Assembly (NCBI RefSeq): GCF_003261175.1
Contig: NZ_QLNP01000077.1
Coordinates: forward strand, 1 to 64,000
Direction of reading: 5' to 3'
DNA: 64,000 nt
Source of the DNA: Arthrobacter globiformis
GTDB taxonomy: Bacteria; Actinomycetota; Actinomycetes; Actinomycetales; Micrococcaceae
Part shown: positions 51,759 to 60,149 of the stretch, piece after piece
Layout: every line of letters begins with the position of its first letter
Numbering within the stretch: position 1 is the stretch's first letter
Made by a program: the position numbers and the translations under genes
Notes under the pieces: generated by a model
Databases searched by the model: none
What the model saw: only the letters and a program-made list of their open reading frames with translations
Told to the model about the DNA's origin: nothing

Positions 51759-51832
51759 GCCCCAGTAGCCCAATTGGCAGAGGCAGCGGACTTAAAATCC
51801 GCGTGTTGTGGGTTCGAGTCCCACCTGGGGTA
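51759..51832 (+). tRNA. tRNA with anticodon UAA (Leu) and short variable arm
   Basis: The cloverleaf folds fully: acceptor GCCCCAG (51759-51765) with CTGGGGT (51825-51831, one G-U), D-stem GCC/GGC, anticodon stem GCGGA/TCCGC with loop CTTAAAA (anticodon TAA at 51793-51795), T-arm GTGGG-TTCGAGT-CCCAC. The discriminator is A, as for Leu. CCA is not encoded. The variable region is only GTGTT, whereas bacterial tRNA-Leu normally has a long class II arm. TTA codons are rare in such a GC-rich genome. Confidence 0.9.
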
Positions 51833-51887
51833 CTACATTTCTCCTTCGCGTCACGGGTGTTCCAATATGCAACGAGTGTTATGAGGA

Positions 51888-51903
51888 TGTGACCTTAGTC
51901 ACT
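51888..51903 (+). promoter_or_regulatory. CRP/GlxR-like site upstream of livK
   Basis: TGTGA-CCTTAG-TCACT fits the TGTGA-N6-TCACA consensus with one mismatch. If TTAGCT (51925-51930) is the -10 box, the site is centred near -41.5, the class II activator position. The same half sites recur before livH (57680). The rest of the tRNA-livK gap shows only this promoter and the GAGGAG ribosome-binding site. Confidence 0.65.
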
Positions 51904-52005
51904 TATTTTCACGCTCGAATTGGATTAGCTTGAACTTAGCTCAGGAACCCCTGACCAAAAATCGCATCAAAGGCCGTACGCGCCTTTCGATCGAGGAGAC
52001 TCTAA

Positions 52006-53352
52006 ATGATTTCACTCCCCCAGGCGGCGCCCCGGGTTGCTAAGCTCACAGCGCTTAGTATCGGCGTCGCCCTTCTGGCCACGGCTTGTGGTGGCGGTTC
52101 CACCCCGAGTGCGACAGAATCCTCCGCAGCAGCCGGCGGCATCGCGTGCCCTGCACCCAGCGATACTGCCGGGGCATCCAGCACCGCCACCGAGACCGGC
52201 GCCGTACCGGCAGCAACCACAACCACCCCTACACCGCTGAAAATTGGATCGCTTCTGCCGACGACGGGGTCGCTGGCGTTCCTCGGCCCGCCCGAAATTG
52301 CGGGCGTTAACCTGAGCGTCAAGGAAATCAATGCCGTTGGCGGCGTGCTCGGCAAACCCGTCCAGGTGGTGCACCGCGACTCGGGCGACACCAAGACCGA
52401 CATCGCCACCCAGTCGACCACTGCCCTGCTGGGCCAGGGCGTCAGTGCCATCATCGGGGCGGCGTCTTCGGGTGTGTCGAAGACGGTCATCAACCAGATC
52501 ACCGGAGCGGGTGTCCTGCAGTTTTCGCCGGCCAACACTTCTCCGGACTTCACCACCTGGGACGACAAGGGCCTGTACTGGCGTACGGCTCCTTCCGACG
52601 TCCTGCAGGGTCAGGTCCTGGGCAACTACATGGCCACCTGCGGCGCCCAGACACTTGGCATGATGGTCCTGAACGATGCCTACGGCACCGGCCTGCAGAA
52701 GAACGTGAAGGCAGCCTTCACGTCCGCCGGTGGCCAGGTAGTGGCTGAGCAGCTCTACAACACCGGTGATTCGCAGTTCAGCAGCCAGGTTGATGCGCTC
52801 GTCGCCGCCAAGCCCGACGCCATCGCACTCATCACGTTCGATGAAGCCAAGAGCATCATTCCGTTGCTCACCGGCAAGGGCATCAAGCCGGAACAGCTGT
52901 TCCTGGTTGACGGCAACCTTTTCGACTACAGCAAGGACTTCAAGGCTGGCACGCTCAAGGGTGCCCGCGGTACGCAGCCCGGGACCTTTGCCAAGGAAGA
53001 TTTCAAGAAGTCACTCCTTGCGATTGATCCCGCCCTCCGCACGTTCAACTATGCAGGGGAGGCGTATGACGCCGTCAACATGACCGCGCTTGCGTCCGAA
53101 GCGGCAAAGAGCACGAAGGGAGCGGACATCGCCAAGCAGCTCAAGGCGGTCTCCGAAGGCGGCGAGAAGTGCAACACCTTCCCGTCCTGCGTCACGCTGC
53201 TCCGAAACGGCAAGGACATCGACTACGACGGACAGTCCGGTCCGGTCACGTTCTCTGATGCCGGCGACCCCACGGAGGCCTACGTCGGCATCTACGAGTA
53301 TGACGACAGCAACAAGCCCCAGCCCGCAAAGGAAGAGTTCGGCAAGCTGTAA
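52006..53352 (+). CDS. livK: Branched-chain amino acid ABC transporter binding lipoprotein
   Basis: Extracytoplasmic binding protein (448 aa), Peripla_BP_6/LivK type. Lipobox LLATACGGG after a hydrophobic signal (TALSIGVALLATA); a long Ser/Thr/Ala linker, then LKIGSLLPTTGSLAFLGPPE, VNLSVKEINAVGGVLGKPVQ, ISGAASSGVSK-like GAASSGVSKTVINQ, and DAYGTGLQKNVKAAFTSAGG. ATG 52006 with GAGGAG upstream. Transporter subunits are encoded by the converging livHMGF unit; the CRP-like site here and at livH suggests joint control. Confidence 0.94.
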   Translation: MISLPQAAPRVAKLTALSIGVALLATACGGGSTPSATESSAAAGGIACPAPSDTAGASSTATETGAVPAATTTTPTPLKIGSLLPTTGSLAFLGPPEIAGVNLSVKEINAVGGVLGKPVQVVHRDSGDTKTDIATQSTTALLGQGVSAIIGAASSGVSKTVINQITGAGVLQFSPANTSPDFTTWDDKGLYWRTAPSDVLQGQVLGNYMATCGAQTLGMMVLNDAYGTGLQKNVKAAFTSAGGQVVAEQLYNTGDSQFSSQVDALVAAKPDAIALITFDEAKSIIPLLTGKGIKPEQLFLVDGNLFDYSKDFKAGTLKGARGTQPGTFAKEDFKKSLLAIDPALRTFNYAGEAYDAVNMTALASEAAKSTKGADIAKQLKAVSEGGEKCNTFPSCVTLLRNGKDIDYDGQSGPVTFSDAGDPTEAYVGIYEYDDSNKPQPAKEEFGKL

Positions 53353-53366
53353 AGCCGCTTCCCGAA

Positions 53367-53414
53367 GCACACACGGAAGCCCCCGTCCAGCCGGACGGGG
53401 GCTTCCGTGTGTGC
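53367..53414. terminator. Bidirectional terminator between livK and livF
   Basis: Perfect 22-nt arms (GCACACACGGAAGCCCCC... and mirror) with an AGCC loop. It lies 15 nt after livK and 6 nt after the livF stop in the other direction, so it serves both convergent units. Confidence 0.97.
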
Positions 53415-53419
53415 GGTAC

Positions 53420-54190
53420 CTAGTTCTCGTCGGCCAGCGTGCCGAGGTACAACTGGATGACTTTCGGGTCCTTCATGAGCTCACGGCCCGTGCCGGTGTA
53501 CGCGTCCCTGCCCTGGTCCAGGACGTAGCCGCGGTCGCAGATCTGCAGGCAGCGGCGGGCGTTCTGTTCCACCATGATGACGGACACGCCGGCGCGGTTG
53601 ATCTCATGCACCCGCAGGAAGGTCTCGTCCTGTTTGACGGGGGAGAGGCCTGCCGAGGGTTCGTCCAGCAGCAGGACTGCCGGCTCCATCATCAGGGCCC
53701 GTCCCATCGCCACCATCTGCCGCTCCCCGCCGGACAGGGAGCCCGCACGCTGCGCCCTGCGTTTACCCAGCTCGGGGAAAAGGCTGGTGACGAACTCGAA
53801 CCGCTTGGCAAAGTCCTTGGGCCGCTGGAACATGCCCATCTGCATGTTCTCCTCGATGGTGAGCGTGGCGAAGACGTTGTTGGTTTGCGGCACGAAGCCG
53901 ACGCCCTGGGTCACCAGCTTGTTGGCCTTGAGCCCTGTCAGCTCCCGGCCCCTAACCACCACGGATCCGGAGTGCACCTTCACCAGACCGAACATGGCCT
54001 TGAGCAGTGTGGACTTGCCGGCCCCGTTCGGGCCGATGATGCCGATCAGTTCGCCCTTCCGGGCCTCGATGCTGCACCCGTTGAGGATGTTGACGCCGGG
54101 GAGGTAGCCGGCCACCAGGTCGGTGACTTTGACGACGACGCCGTCCTCGGCTGCGCTGCTTGCGGCCGGGGCCGCGCTCGTGGCACTCAT
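53420..54190 (-). CDS. livF: Branched-chain amino acid ABC transporter ATP-binding protein LivF
   Basis: ATPase subunit (256 aa). Walker [21 protein letters not shown]-loop FVPQTNNVF, signature GSLSGGERQMVAMGRALM, Walker B VLLLDEPSAGLSPV, His switch SVIMVEQNARRCL. LivF subfamily: ends ...GRELMKDPKVIQLYLGT. ATG 54190 overlaps the livG stop by 4 nt. Last gene of livHMGF. Confidence 0.96.
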   Translation of the reverse strand: MSATSAAPAASSAAEDGVVVKVTDLVAGYLPGVNILNGCSIEARKGELIGIIGPNGAGKSTLLKAMFGLVKVHSGSVVVRGRELTGLKANKLVTQGVGFVPQTNNVFATLTIEENMQMGMFQRPKDFAKRFEFVTSLFPELGKRRAQRAGSLSGGERQMVAMGRALMMEPAVLLLDEPSAGLSPVKQDETFLRVHEINRAGVSVIMVEQNARRCLQICDRGYVLDQGRDAYTGTGRELMKDPKVIQLYLGTLADEN

Positions 54191-55263
54191 GCGTTGTCCT
54201 TGTCTGTGCGGCCGGCGTCTGTGCCGCTCGCATCTGTGCGGCTGGCACCCGTCCGTCCGGTGTCCGGGCCGGCCTCGGTGATCGTGGGTGTGGCGGCGTC
54301 CGCGGCGATCATGCCCGCGTTCTCGGTGCCGACGATTGACTCCTCGTCCGCCGCCAGTTCCTGCTCCAGTTCCTTGATGCCCTCGGTGTCGCCGAGGTCG
54401 ACGTCGTGGTGGGCGCCCAGGTAGGCGTCGATGACGGCGGGGTCCTTCATTACCTCGCCCGGGGGTCCCTCGGCCACGATCTTCCCTTCGGCCATGACCA
54501 CCACCCAGTCCGCGATGTGCCGGACCATGTGCATGTCGTGTTCCACGAAGAGGACTGTCATGCCCTCGGACTTAAGGTTCTTGATGTGGTCCAGCAGCGA
54601 CTGCGTCAGCGCCGGATTGACCCCTGCCATTGGTTCGTCCAGCATCACCAGTTTGGGCCGGACCATCAGGGAGCGGGCCATTTCCAGCAGCTTGCGCTGG
54701 CCGCCGGAAAGCGACGCCGCGTAGTCGTCCTTCTTGGTGTCGAGTTTGAATTTCTCCAGCAGGACGTTGGCGTGCTCGGTGATTTCCTTCTCGCGGCCGC
54801 CCCAGATGTTCTTGAACAGCGCCTTGGAGAGCCTCTCGCCCGGCTGGTTGGACGCGCCGAGCCGCATGTTTTCCATGACGGTGAGCTTGCCCATGACCTT
54901 GGTGAGCTGGAACGTGCGCACCATTCCCATTCTGGCCACCTTGTAGGAGGACACCCCGGCGATGCTGTGGCCCTCGAACTGCCACTTGCCCGAGTTCGGC
55001 GTGTCGAAGCCGGTGAGCAGGTTGAACAGTGTGGTCTTGCCGGCTCCGTTGGGGCCGATGAGTGCCGTGATCTTGTGCCGCGGGATCTCCAGATACTCAA
55101 CGTCGACGGCGTTGATGCCGCCGAAGCTGCGGGTGACGTTTTCGGCGACGACGATGGCGTCCCGCTTCTTGCAGCCGGGGGTGTTGTCCCCGACGGCAAT
55201 CGGCCGGGCATCAGTCATGTAGTCGATGCCGGCTTCCATTGATTCCTCGCTGTGCTTGCTCAT
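54187..55263 (-). CDS. livG: Branched-chain amino acid ABC transporter ATP-binding protein LivG, with repetitive tail
   Basis: ATPase subunit (358 aa). From ATG 55263 (overlapping livM by 4 nt): Walker A ALIGPNGAGKTTLFNLLTG, signature ASLSGGQRKLLEMARSLM, Walker B LVMLDEPMAGVNPAL, switch VLFVEHDMHMV, GEVMKDPAVIDAYLG. LivG is normally about 255-300 aa; here about 80 extra C-terminal residues end in a repetitive TGRTGASRTDASGTDAGRTD. An N-terminal 40-residue leader also precedes the ATPase fold. Upstream in-frame sequence belongs to livM in another frame and is excluded. Confidence 0.95.
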   Translation of the reverse strand: MSKHSEESMEAGIDYMTDARPIAVGDNTPGCKKRDAIVVAENVTRSFGGINAVDVEYLEIPRHKITALIGPNGAGKTTLFNLLTGFDTPNSGKWQFEGHSIAGVSSYKVARMGMVRTFQLTKVMGKLTVMENMRLGASNQPGERLSKALFKNIWGGREKEITEHANVLLEKFKLDTKKDDYAASLSGGQRKLLEMARSLMVRPKLVMLDEPMAGVNPALTQSLLDHIKNLKSEGMTVLFVEHDMHMVRHIADWVVVMAEGKIVAEGPPGEVMKDPAVIDAYLGAHHDVDLGDTEGIKELEQELAADEESIVGTENAGMIAADAATPTITEAGPDTGRTGASRTDASGTDAGRTDKDNA

Positions 55264-56228
55264 GCGAACGCCAGCTCCTTCTTGTTGCCAAAGACACCCT
55301 GCGGCCTGAAGATCATCAGCAGCATCAGGGCGATGCCCACAAGGATGTAGCGCAGCTGGCCGGCCTGGACCGTGGTCAGCCAGGTCACCGCACCGGATTC
55401 GATCAGTCCGTACAGGACGCCCTGGGTGAGGGACAGGACCACCCAGAAGATCATGGCGCCGATCACCGGCCCCAGGACCGTGGCCATGCCGCCCAGCAGC
55501 AGGCAGGTCCACAGGAAGAACGTCAGTTCGGTGCCGTAGTTGGCGGGCTGGACGGCGCCGCGGGGGAGCGTGAAGATCATCCCGGCCAGAGCGCCGAAGA
55601 TACCGCCGATCACCAGTGCCTGCATCTTGTGGGCGTACACGTTCTTGCCGAGTGAACGCACTGCGTTCTCGTCCTCGCGGATGCCCTTCAGCACGCGGCC
55701 CCAGGGGCTGCGCATCAGGAGCCAGACGAGGACGCAGCCGATGACCACGAGCCCCCAGCCCACCACCCTGATGAAGAAGTCACGGTTGTTCATGCCGAAG
55801 TAGGAGCCCTCAGGGAACGGGTTCATGGAATAGAACCCGCCCTCGAAGGCGGCGAGCCCGTTGGCGGAGCCGGTCACGGACGTGAGCTGGTTGGTGGTGA
55901 CGACGTAGCGGACGATTTCCGCTGCCGCGATGGTGACGATGGCCAGGTAGTCCGCGCGCAGGCGGAGGGTGGGTATGCCCAGCACCAGCGCAAAGAGCAC
56001 CGAGCAGATGACGGCGATCAGGAGGCCCACGAAGAAGGGTGCCCGGAAGCTGAGCGTCGAGATCGCGAAGCCGTACGCACCCACCGCCATGAAGCCGGCC
56101 TGGCCGAAGTTCAGCAGGCCCGAGTAGCCGAAGTGCACGGCGAGGCCGAGCGCCGCGAGGGCGTAGGCCGCCGTCGTCGGGCTGAAAAGTTCGCCCGCCG
56201 CGCTGGAAAGGATTAGTCCGAAGTCCAT
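55260..56228 (-). CDS. livM: Branched-chain amino acid ABC transporter permease LivM
   Basis: Permease (322 aa), about eight helices. LivM words: AALGLAVHFGYSGLLNFGQA, GVLFA-like ICSVLFALVLGIPTLRLRADY (in part LALVLGIPTLRLRADYLAI), ITSVTGSANGL-type TSVTGSANGLAAFEGG, SPWGRVLKGIREDENAVRSL (EAA-type loop contacting the ATPases). It lies between livH (9-nt gap) and livG (4-nt overlap). An extra sequence after TSVTGSANGL (FYSMNPFPEGSYFGMNNRD) is an external loop. Confidence 0.95.
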   Translation of the reverse strand: MDFGLILSSAAGELFSPTTAAYALAALGLAVHFGYSGLLNFGQAGFMAVGAYGFAISTLSFRAPFFVGLLIAVICSVLFALVLGIPTLRLRADYLAIVTIAAAEIVRYVVTTNQLTSVTGSANGLAAFEGGFYSMNPFPEGSYFGMNNRDFFIRVVGWGLVVIGCVLVWLLMRSPWGRVLKGIREDENAVRSLGKNVYAHKMQALVIGGIFGALAGMIFTLPRGAVQPANYGTELTFFLWTCLLLGGMATVLGPVIGAMIFWVVLSLTQGVLYGLIESGAVTWLTTVQAGQLRYILVGIALMLLMIFRPQGVFGNKKELAFA

Positions 56229-56237
56229 GGCTGTCTC

Positions 56238-57578
56238 CTAACCCACGCGCTCGCGGCGGCCCAGGATGCCCTGGGGACGGAACAAGAGGACAACGATCAT
56301 GATGAAGAGTGCTCCCACATATTTGAGGTCGGCCGCGAGGCCGAACACGGTGGTCAGTTCGACGAAGATGCCGACAATGACAGATCCGATCAGGGCGCCG
56401 AAAACGGTGCCCAGGCCGCCGAGGGTCACGCCGGCGAAGATGAGCAGCAGGATCTGCGAGCCCATGTCGAAGGTGACGCCCGGGCGGTAGTAGGCCCAGA
56501 GGATGCCGCCCAGCGAGGCCAGGACACCGCCGACGATCCAGACCAGGCGGATGACGCCGTCGACGTCGATTCCGGAGGCGGCGGCCAGGGCCGGGTTGTC
56601 GGCTACCGCGCGGGTCGCCTTGCCGAGCCTGGTTTTCAGGAGGACGATGCCGATGATGCCGATCACGACGGCGCTGATGACCAGGGACCACAGGTTGTTG
56701 GGCGAGATGGAGACCGGGCCCAGCTGGATTTCCGCGCTCTGCGCAAACGGCAGCTGCTGGGTGGCCCCGCCGAAGTAGAACTGAATGACGTATCGGACCG
56801 CCAGGGCCAGGCCGATGCTGACGATCATCATGGGCACCAGGCCGGTACCGCGGCGGCGCAGCGGACGCCAGAGCCCGGCGTCCTGCACATAGCCAAGGAG
56901 TCCGCCGCCGAGCAAGGCAAGGATGACGGCCAGCCAGAAGGGCAGGTTCATGGCGCTGAATCCAAATACCAGCACGGCGCCGAGGGTCACCATCTCACCG
57001 TGCGCGAAGTTGGTGAGCCCGGTGGTGCCGAAGATCAGGGACAGACCCACCGATGCCAGTGCCAGCAGAAGGCCGAAGCTCAGGCCGGCCACGAGCCTGT
57101 TGAGCAGGTTCTGGCCAAAGTCCTGCTGGTGCACCACAATGCCCTTGCCGAAGGCGAAGATGACTGAGAGGTTTGACGTCTGGCTGAACGTGACACTGCG
57201 GGGATTCGACTGCCCCTCGGCGAGCTTGATCCCTTCGGGAAGTGTGGATTCGTCCAGCTGGATTTCATAGGTGCCCTGGCTGGGAACGCCTATCCGCCAG
57301 GACCCGTTGGCGGCCGATGTTGCCTCTCCGGTGAAGTCGCCATTCTTGGCGGTGATCTTGACGCCTTCGAGCGGGCGCCGTGCGTCGTCGCGGAGGAATC
57401 CGCTGATGCTGTTCTGAAACTGCTGGTTCGACGGGGGTGGCGTCGGAGCTGGAGTGCCGGCCTGCGCTGCCGGCGCTGCGGCCAGCAGAAGTGCCACGAC
57501 GGCGGAGGCAATGGCCCCCCATACCTTCAGCAGCCCGGCCGGCCGCCGGATAGGCAGACCTCTCGGTGTGCGTCTCAA
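56238..57578 (-). CDS. livH: Branched-chain amino acid ABC transporter permease LivH with N-terminal secreted Ig-like domain
   Basis: Permease of about 446 aa, 150 residues longer than normal LivH. The start is probably TTG 57578 (GGAGG 7 nt upstream); GTG 57593 is the longer option. It opens with a signal-like segment (AIASAVVALLLAAAPAAQA), then a Pro/Thr linker and a carboxypeptidase-regulatory/CNA-B-like beta domain (SISGFLRDDARRPLEGVKIT, GEATSAANGSWRIGVPSQGT, YEIQLDESTLPEGIKLAEG). The usual LivH permease follows (VGLSLIFGTTGLTNFAHGEM, NPALAAASGIDVDGVIRL, GVTLGGLGTVFGALIGSVIV). The extra domain should sit outside the membrane. First gene of livHMGF. Confidence 0.9.
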   Translation of the reverse strand: MRRTPRGLPIRRPAGLLKVWGAIASAVVALLLAAAPAAQAGTPAPTPPPSNQQFQNSISGFLRDDARRPLEGVKITAKNGDFTGEATSAANGSWRIGVPSQGTYEIQLDESTLPEGIKLAEGQSNPRSVTFSQTSNLSVIFAFGKGIVVHQQDFGQNLLNRLVAGLSFGLLLALASVGLSLIFGTTGLTNFAHGEMVTLGAVLVFGFSAMNLPFWLAVILALLGGGLLGYVQDAGLWRPLRRRGTGLVPMMIVSIGLALAVRYVIQFYFGGATQQLPFAQSAEIQLGPVSISPNNLWSLVISAVVIGIIGIVLLKTRLGKATRAVADNPALAAASGIDVDGVIRLVWIVGGVLASLGGILWAYYRPGVTFDMGSQILLLIFAGVTLGGLGTVFGALIGSVIVGIFVELTTVFGLAADLKYVGALFIMIVVLLFRPQGILGRRERVG

Positions 57579-57679
57579 ATTGAAAACCTCCACGTGGGGG
57601 TGGTTGCGGCTGCTTCGTTGCAGCCGCTGCGAACGGAGGATGGCGGATATCGTTGCTGGTGGAGCGGGTCTTGACTTGC

Positions 57680-57695
57680 TGTGATATTCGTCACC
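57680..57695 (-). promoter_or_regulatory. CRP/GlxR-like site upstream of livHMGF
   Basis: TGTGA-TATTCG-TCACC matches TGTGA-N6-TCACA with one mismatch, 102-117 nt before the livH start. It shares its half sites with 51888-51903. I see no clear -10 box at the fixed distance, so activation or repression cannot be told. The remaining part of the 57579-57880 gap holds promoter-like sequence and no gene. Confidence 0.6.
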
Positions 57696-57880
57696 CTGAC
57701 CCGCTTATCGTACAGCGCAAGCAGTACAAACCGTGTGGGCGGAGCTGACCATCAGATAGCGATCCGGTAACAACTCAAAAGCCCGCTCCCCGGGCGGAAC
57801 TTTCCCTGCCGCTGGTGCGTAGGAATTGGTAGCGTGAGCTTTAGGACCATCACTCAACCCCTAGACGGAGGACACCCGCA

Positions 57881-58759
57881 ATGGCACTTGGCGGAAACCC
57901 GATCTTCAACGGAAAGAATTTCCGTGGAGCCACCCAGGCACCGCCTGTCCCGCAGGCGTACGGCCACAACAACTACGGCCAGAACCAGTTCGGCCAGCAG
58001 GGTTATGCCCAGCCCGGCTACGGCCAGCAGAGCATGTCAAATGACCAGCTGCAGCAGATGTACAACCGGCCGGCCGCCGGCCCGGCCGAAACCGGGAGGA
58101 TGACCTTCGACGACGTCATCGTCAAGACGGCGGTCTGCCTCGGCGCCGTGGTCGTCGGTGCCGCTGTCACCCTGTCGGTGGCCCTGGGCCTGGCATCCAT
58201 GCTCATGATCGTCGGCGCCCTCGGCGGATTTGTGCTGGCTCTTGTCAACACCTTCAAGAAGCAGCCGTCTCCGGCACTGATCCTGGCCTACGCCGCGTTG
58301 GAGGGCCTGTTCCTCGGCGGCCTGACCCGTGTCCTCGACACCATGTACCCCGGAGTCGGCCTGCAGGCCGTGGTCGGCACGCTGTCCGTCTTTGCTGTGA
58401 CGCTGCTGCTGTTCAAGAGCGGCAAGGTCAGGGCCACGCCCAAGGCCATGAAGTTCTTTATGATCGCCATCGTCGGGTACGCGCTGTTCTCCTTGGTGAA
58501 CATGGTCATGATGCTGACAGGGCTGACAACTGAGCCGTTCGGGCTGCGCAGCGGAATCATCGGCGTCGTTATCGGCATTCTGGCCATCGGCCTTGCCGCG
58601 TTCTCACTGGTCATGGACTTCACCAACATCGAAGAAGGCGTCCGCAACGGGGCCCCGGAGCGGTTCTCCTGGACCGCCGCCTTCGGCCTCACCGTCACCC
58701 TCGTGTGGCTGTACGTGGAGATCATCCGCCTGCTGGCCATCCTTCGCGGCGACGACTAA
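57881..58759 (+). CDS. Bax inhibitor-1/YccA-family membrane protein
   Basis: Membrane protein (292 aa) with seven helices. The first 75 residues are Gly/Gln/Tyr-rich (NNYGQNQFGQQGYAQPGYG) and probably cytoplasmic. Helices include VCLGAVVVGAAVTLSVALGL, MLMIVGALGGFVLALVNTF, FFMIAIVGYALFSLVNMVMM, and near the C terminus FSLVMDFTNIEEGVRNGAPE, the BI-1 family motif region with the conserved Asp. GGAGG before ATG 57881. Possibly a pH-gated calcium leak channel, as in bacterial homologues; unproven here. Confidence 0.92.
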   Translation: MALGGNPIFNGKNFRGATQAPPVPQAYGHNNYGQNQFGQQGYAQPGYGQQSMSNDQLQQMYNRPAAGPAETGRMTFDDVIVKTAVCLGAVVVGAAVTLSVALGLASMLMIVGALGGFVLALVNTFKKQPSPALILAYAALEGLFLGGLTRVLDTMYPGVGLQAVVGTLSVFAVTLLLFKSGKVRATPKAMKFFMIAIVGYALFSLVNMVMMLTGLTTEPFGLRSGIIGVVIGILAIGLAAFSLVMDFTNIEEGVRNGAPERFSWTAAFGLTVTLVWLYVEIIRLLAILRGDD

Positions 58760-58811
58760 AGCGACAAAACTAAGGCGGCACCCCGCCGTCGTAATTCAAT
58801 AGCACCAAGAG

Positions 58812-58843
58812 GAGTGGGCTCCGCCAACCGGCGGGGCCCACTC
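58812..58843. terminator. Bidirectional terminator between the BI-1 gene and the thiolase gene
   Basis: GAGTGGGCTCCGCC and GGCGGGGCCCACTC pair around AACC with one mismatch, between two convergent genes. Confidence 0.85.
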
Positions 58844-58861
58844 ACGCGTTAAGGCTCCAGG

Positions 58862-60100
58862 CTAGGTGAGGCGCTCCAGCACCACGGCCATGCCCTGCCC
58901 GCCGCCGACGCAGAGCGTGGCCAGACCAAGTGTCCCGTCCTTCTCGCGCAGCCCGTTGAGCAGCGTGGTGGTCATCCGGGCGCCGGTCATGCCGAACGGA
59001 TGGCCCAGTGCGATGGCGCCGCCGTGCACGTTGAGTTTTGCCGGGTCGATCTTGAGTTCACGGGCGCTGGCCACCACCTGGACGGCGAAGGCCTCGTTGA
59101 GCTCCACGAGGTCGATGTCGTTCATGTCCAGGCGGGCGCGGGCGAGCGCCTGCCTGGACGCTTCCACCGGCCCCATCCCCATCAGCTCGGGGGACAGTGC
59201 GGTGGCGCCGGTGGAGACGATCTTGGCCAGCGGCTCCAGCCCCAGGTCCCTGGCCAGCTCGTAGCTCATGACGACGAGGGCGGCGGCGCCGTCATTGAGC
59301 GGGCAGGCGTTGCCGGCGGTGACGGTGCCCTCCCGGCGGAAAACCGGCTGCAGGGCACTGACGGCTTCGACGGTCACCGCGGGCCGCGGCGAATCGTCCC
59401 GGTCCACCACCGTTCCGTCCCGACGCTCGTACGGCGTGATTTCTCGGGCGTAGAAACCGGAGGCGATCGCGGCTTCGGCCCGGTTCTGGCTCAACACGGC
59501 CCACTCGTCCTGGTCCGCGCGGCTGATCCCGTAGGAGGTGGCCACGTTCTCGGCCGTCTGGCCCATGGCGATGTAGATGTCCGGCATGCGGCCGCCCAGC
59601 CGGGGATCCGTCCAGGGCGTGTTGGACTCGGCGCGTGCGGCCGTCCGGTGGCGGGCCGGTTCGAACAGCGGGTTGTGGTTCCCGGCTCCGGTTTCGCCCG
59701 CCCCGGCCCATTCCTGGTAGCGCGACACGGCTTCGACGCCGGCCGCCACGAACGCCTGGCCCTCGCCCGCCCGGATGGCATGGAAAGCCATCCGGAGCGT
59801 CTGCAGGCTGGAGGCGCAGAACCTGTTGACCGTGGCGGCGGGCACGTTGTCCAGGCCGGCGAGGATGGTGACGACGCGGGCCATGTTGGAGCCTGCCTCG
59901 CCGCTCGGTTCGGCGCAGCCGAGGTACAGGTCGTCCAGGCCGGGCCCGCTGTCCCCGGTGGGGTCGAATGCCGGCAGTTTGGCCAGCGCCGCGCTGACCA
60001 TGGCCGCGGCCATATCGTCCGGCCGCTCGCCCTTCAGTGAGCCCTTGAAGGCACGGCCGATCGGGCTCCGGGCGGTTGAAACAATGACTGCTTCAGGCAT
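58862..60100 (-). CDS. fadA: Acetyl-CoA C-acyltransferase (thiolase)
   Basis: Type II thiolase (412 aa) cleaving 3-ketoacyl-CoA in beta-oxidation, or condensing acetyl-CoA. Acylated Cys in TVNRFCASSLQTLRMA; catalytic His in LNVHGGAIALGHPFGMTGAR and second Cys in ATLCVGGGQGMA; NEAFAVQ block present. TAGGCT ends 6 nt before ATG 60100, so probably leaderless. No hydratase/dehydrogenase (fadB) gene adjoins it. The symbol marks the family; biosynthetic thiolase remains possible. Confidence 0.92.
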   Translation of the reverse strand: MPEAVIVSTARSPIGRAFKGSLKGERPDDMAAAMVSAALAKLPAFDPTGDSGPGLDDLYLGCAEPSGEAGSNMARVVTILAGLDNVPAATVNRFCASSLQTLRMAFHAIRAGEGQAFVAAGVEAVSRYQEWAGAGETGAGNHNPLFEPARHRTAARAESNTPWTDPRLGGRMPDIYIAMGQTAENVATSYGISRADQDEWAVLSQNRAEAAIASGFYAREITPYERRDGTVVDRDDSPRPAVTVEAVSALQPVFRREGTVTAGNACPLNDGAAALVVMSYELARDLGLEPLAKIVSTGATALSPELMGMGPVEASRQALARARLDMNDIDLVELNEAFAVQVVASARELKIDPAKLNVHGGAIALGHPFGMTGARMTTTLLNGLREKDGTLGLATLCVGGGQGMAVVLERLT

Positions 60101-60149
60101 GCGACCAGCCTACGCCCGGATCCGCGCTAGCGCGGTCGGGAGTTCACAG

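Noticed and set aside
51739-52005. Integration site or prophage edge at the tRNA gene
   Set aside because: No integrase, no partial tRNA copy and no change in base composition nearby; the gap holds a normal promoter for livK.
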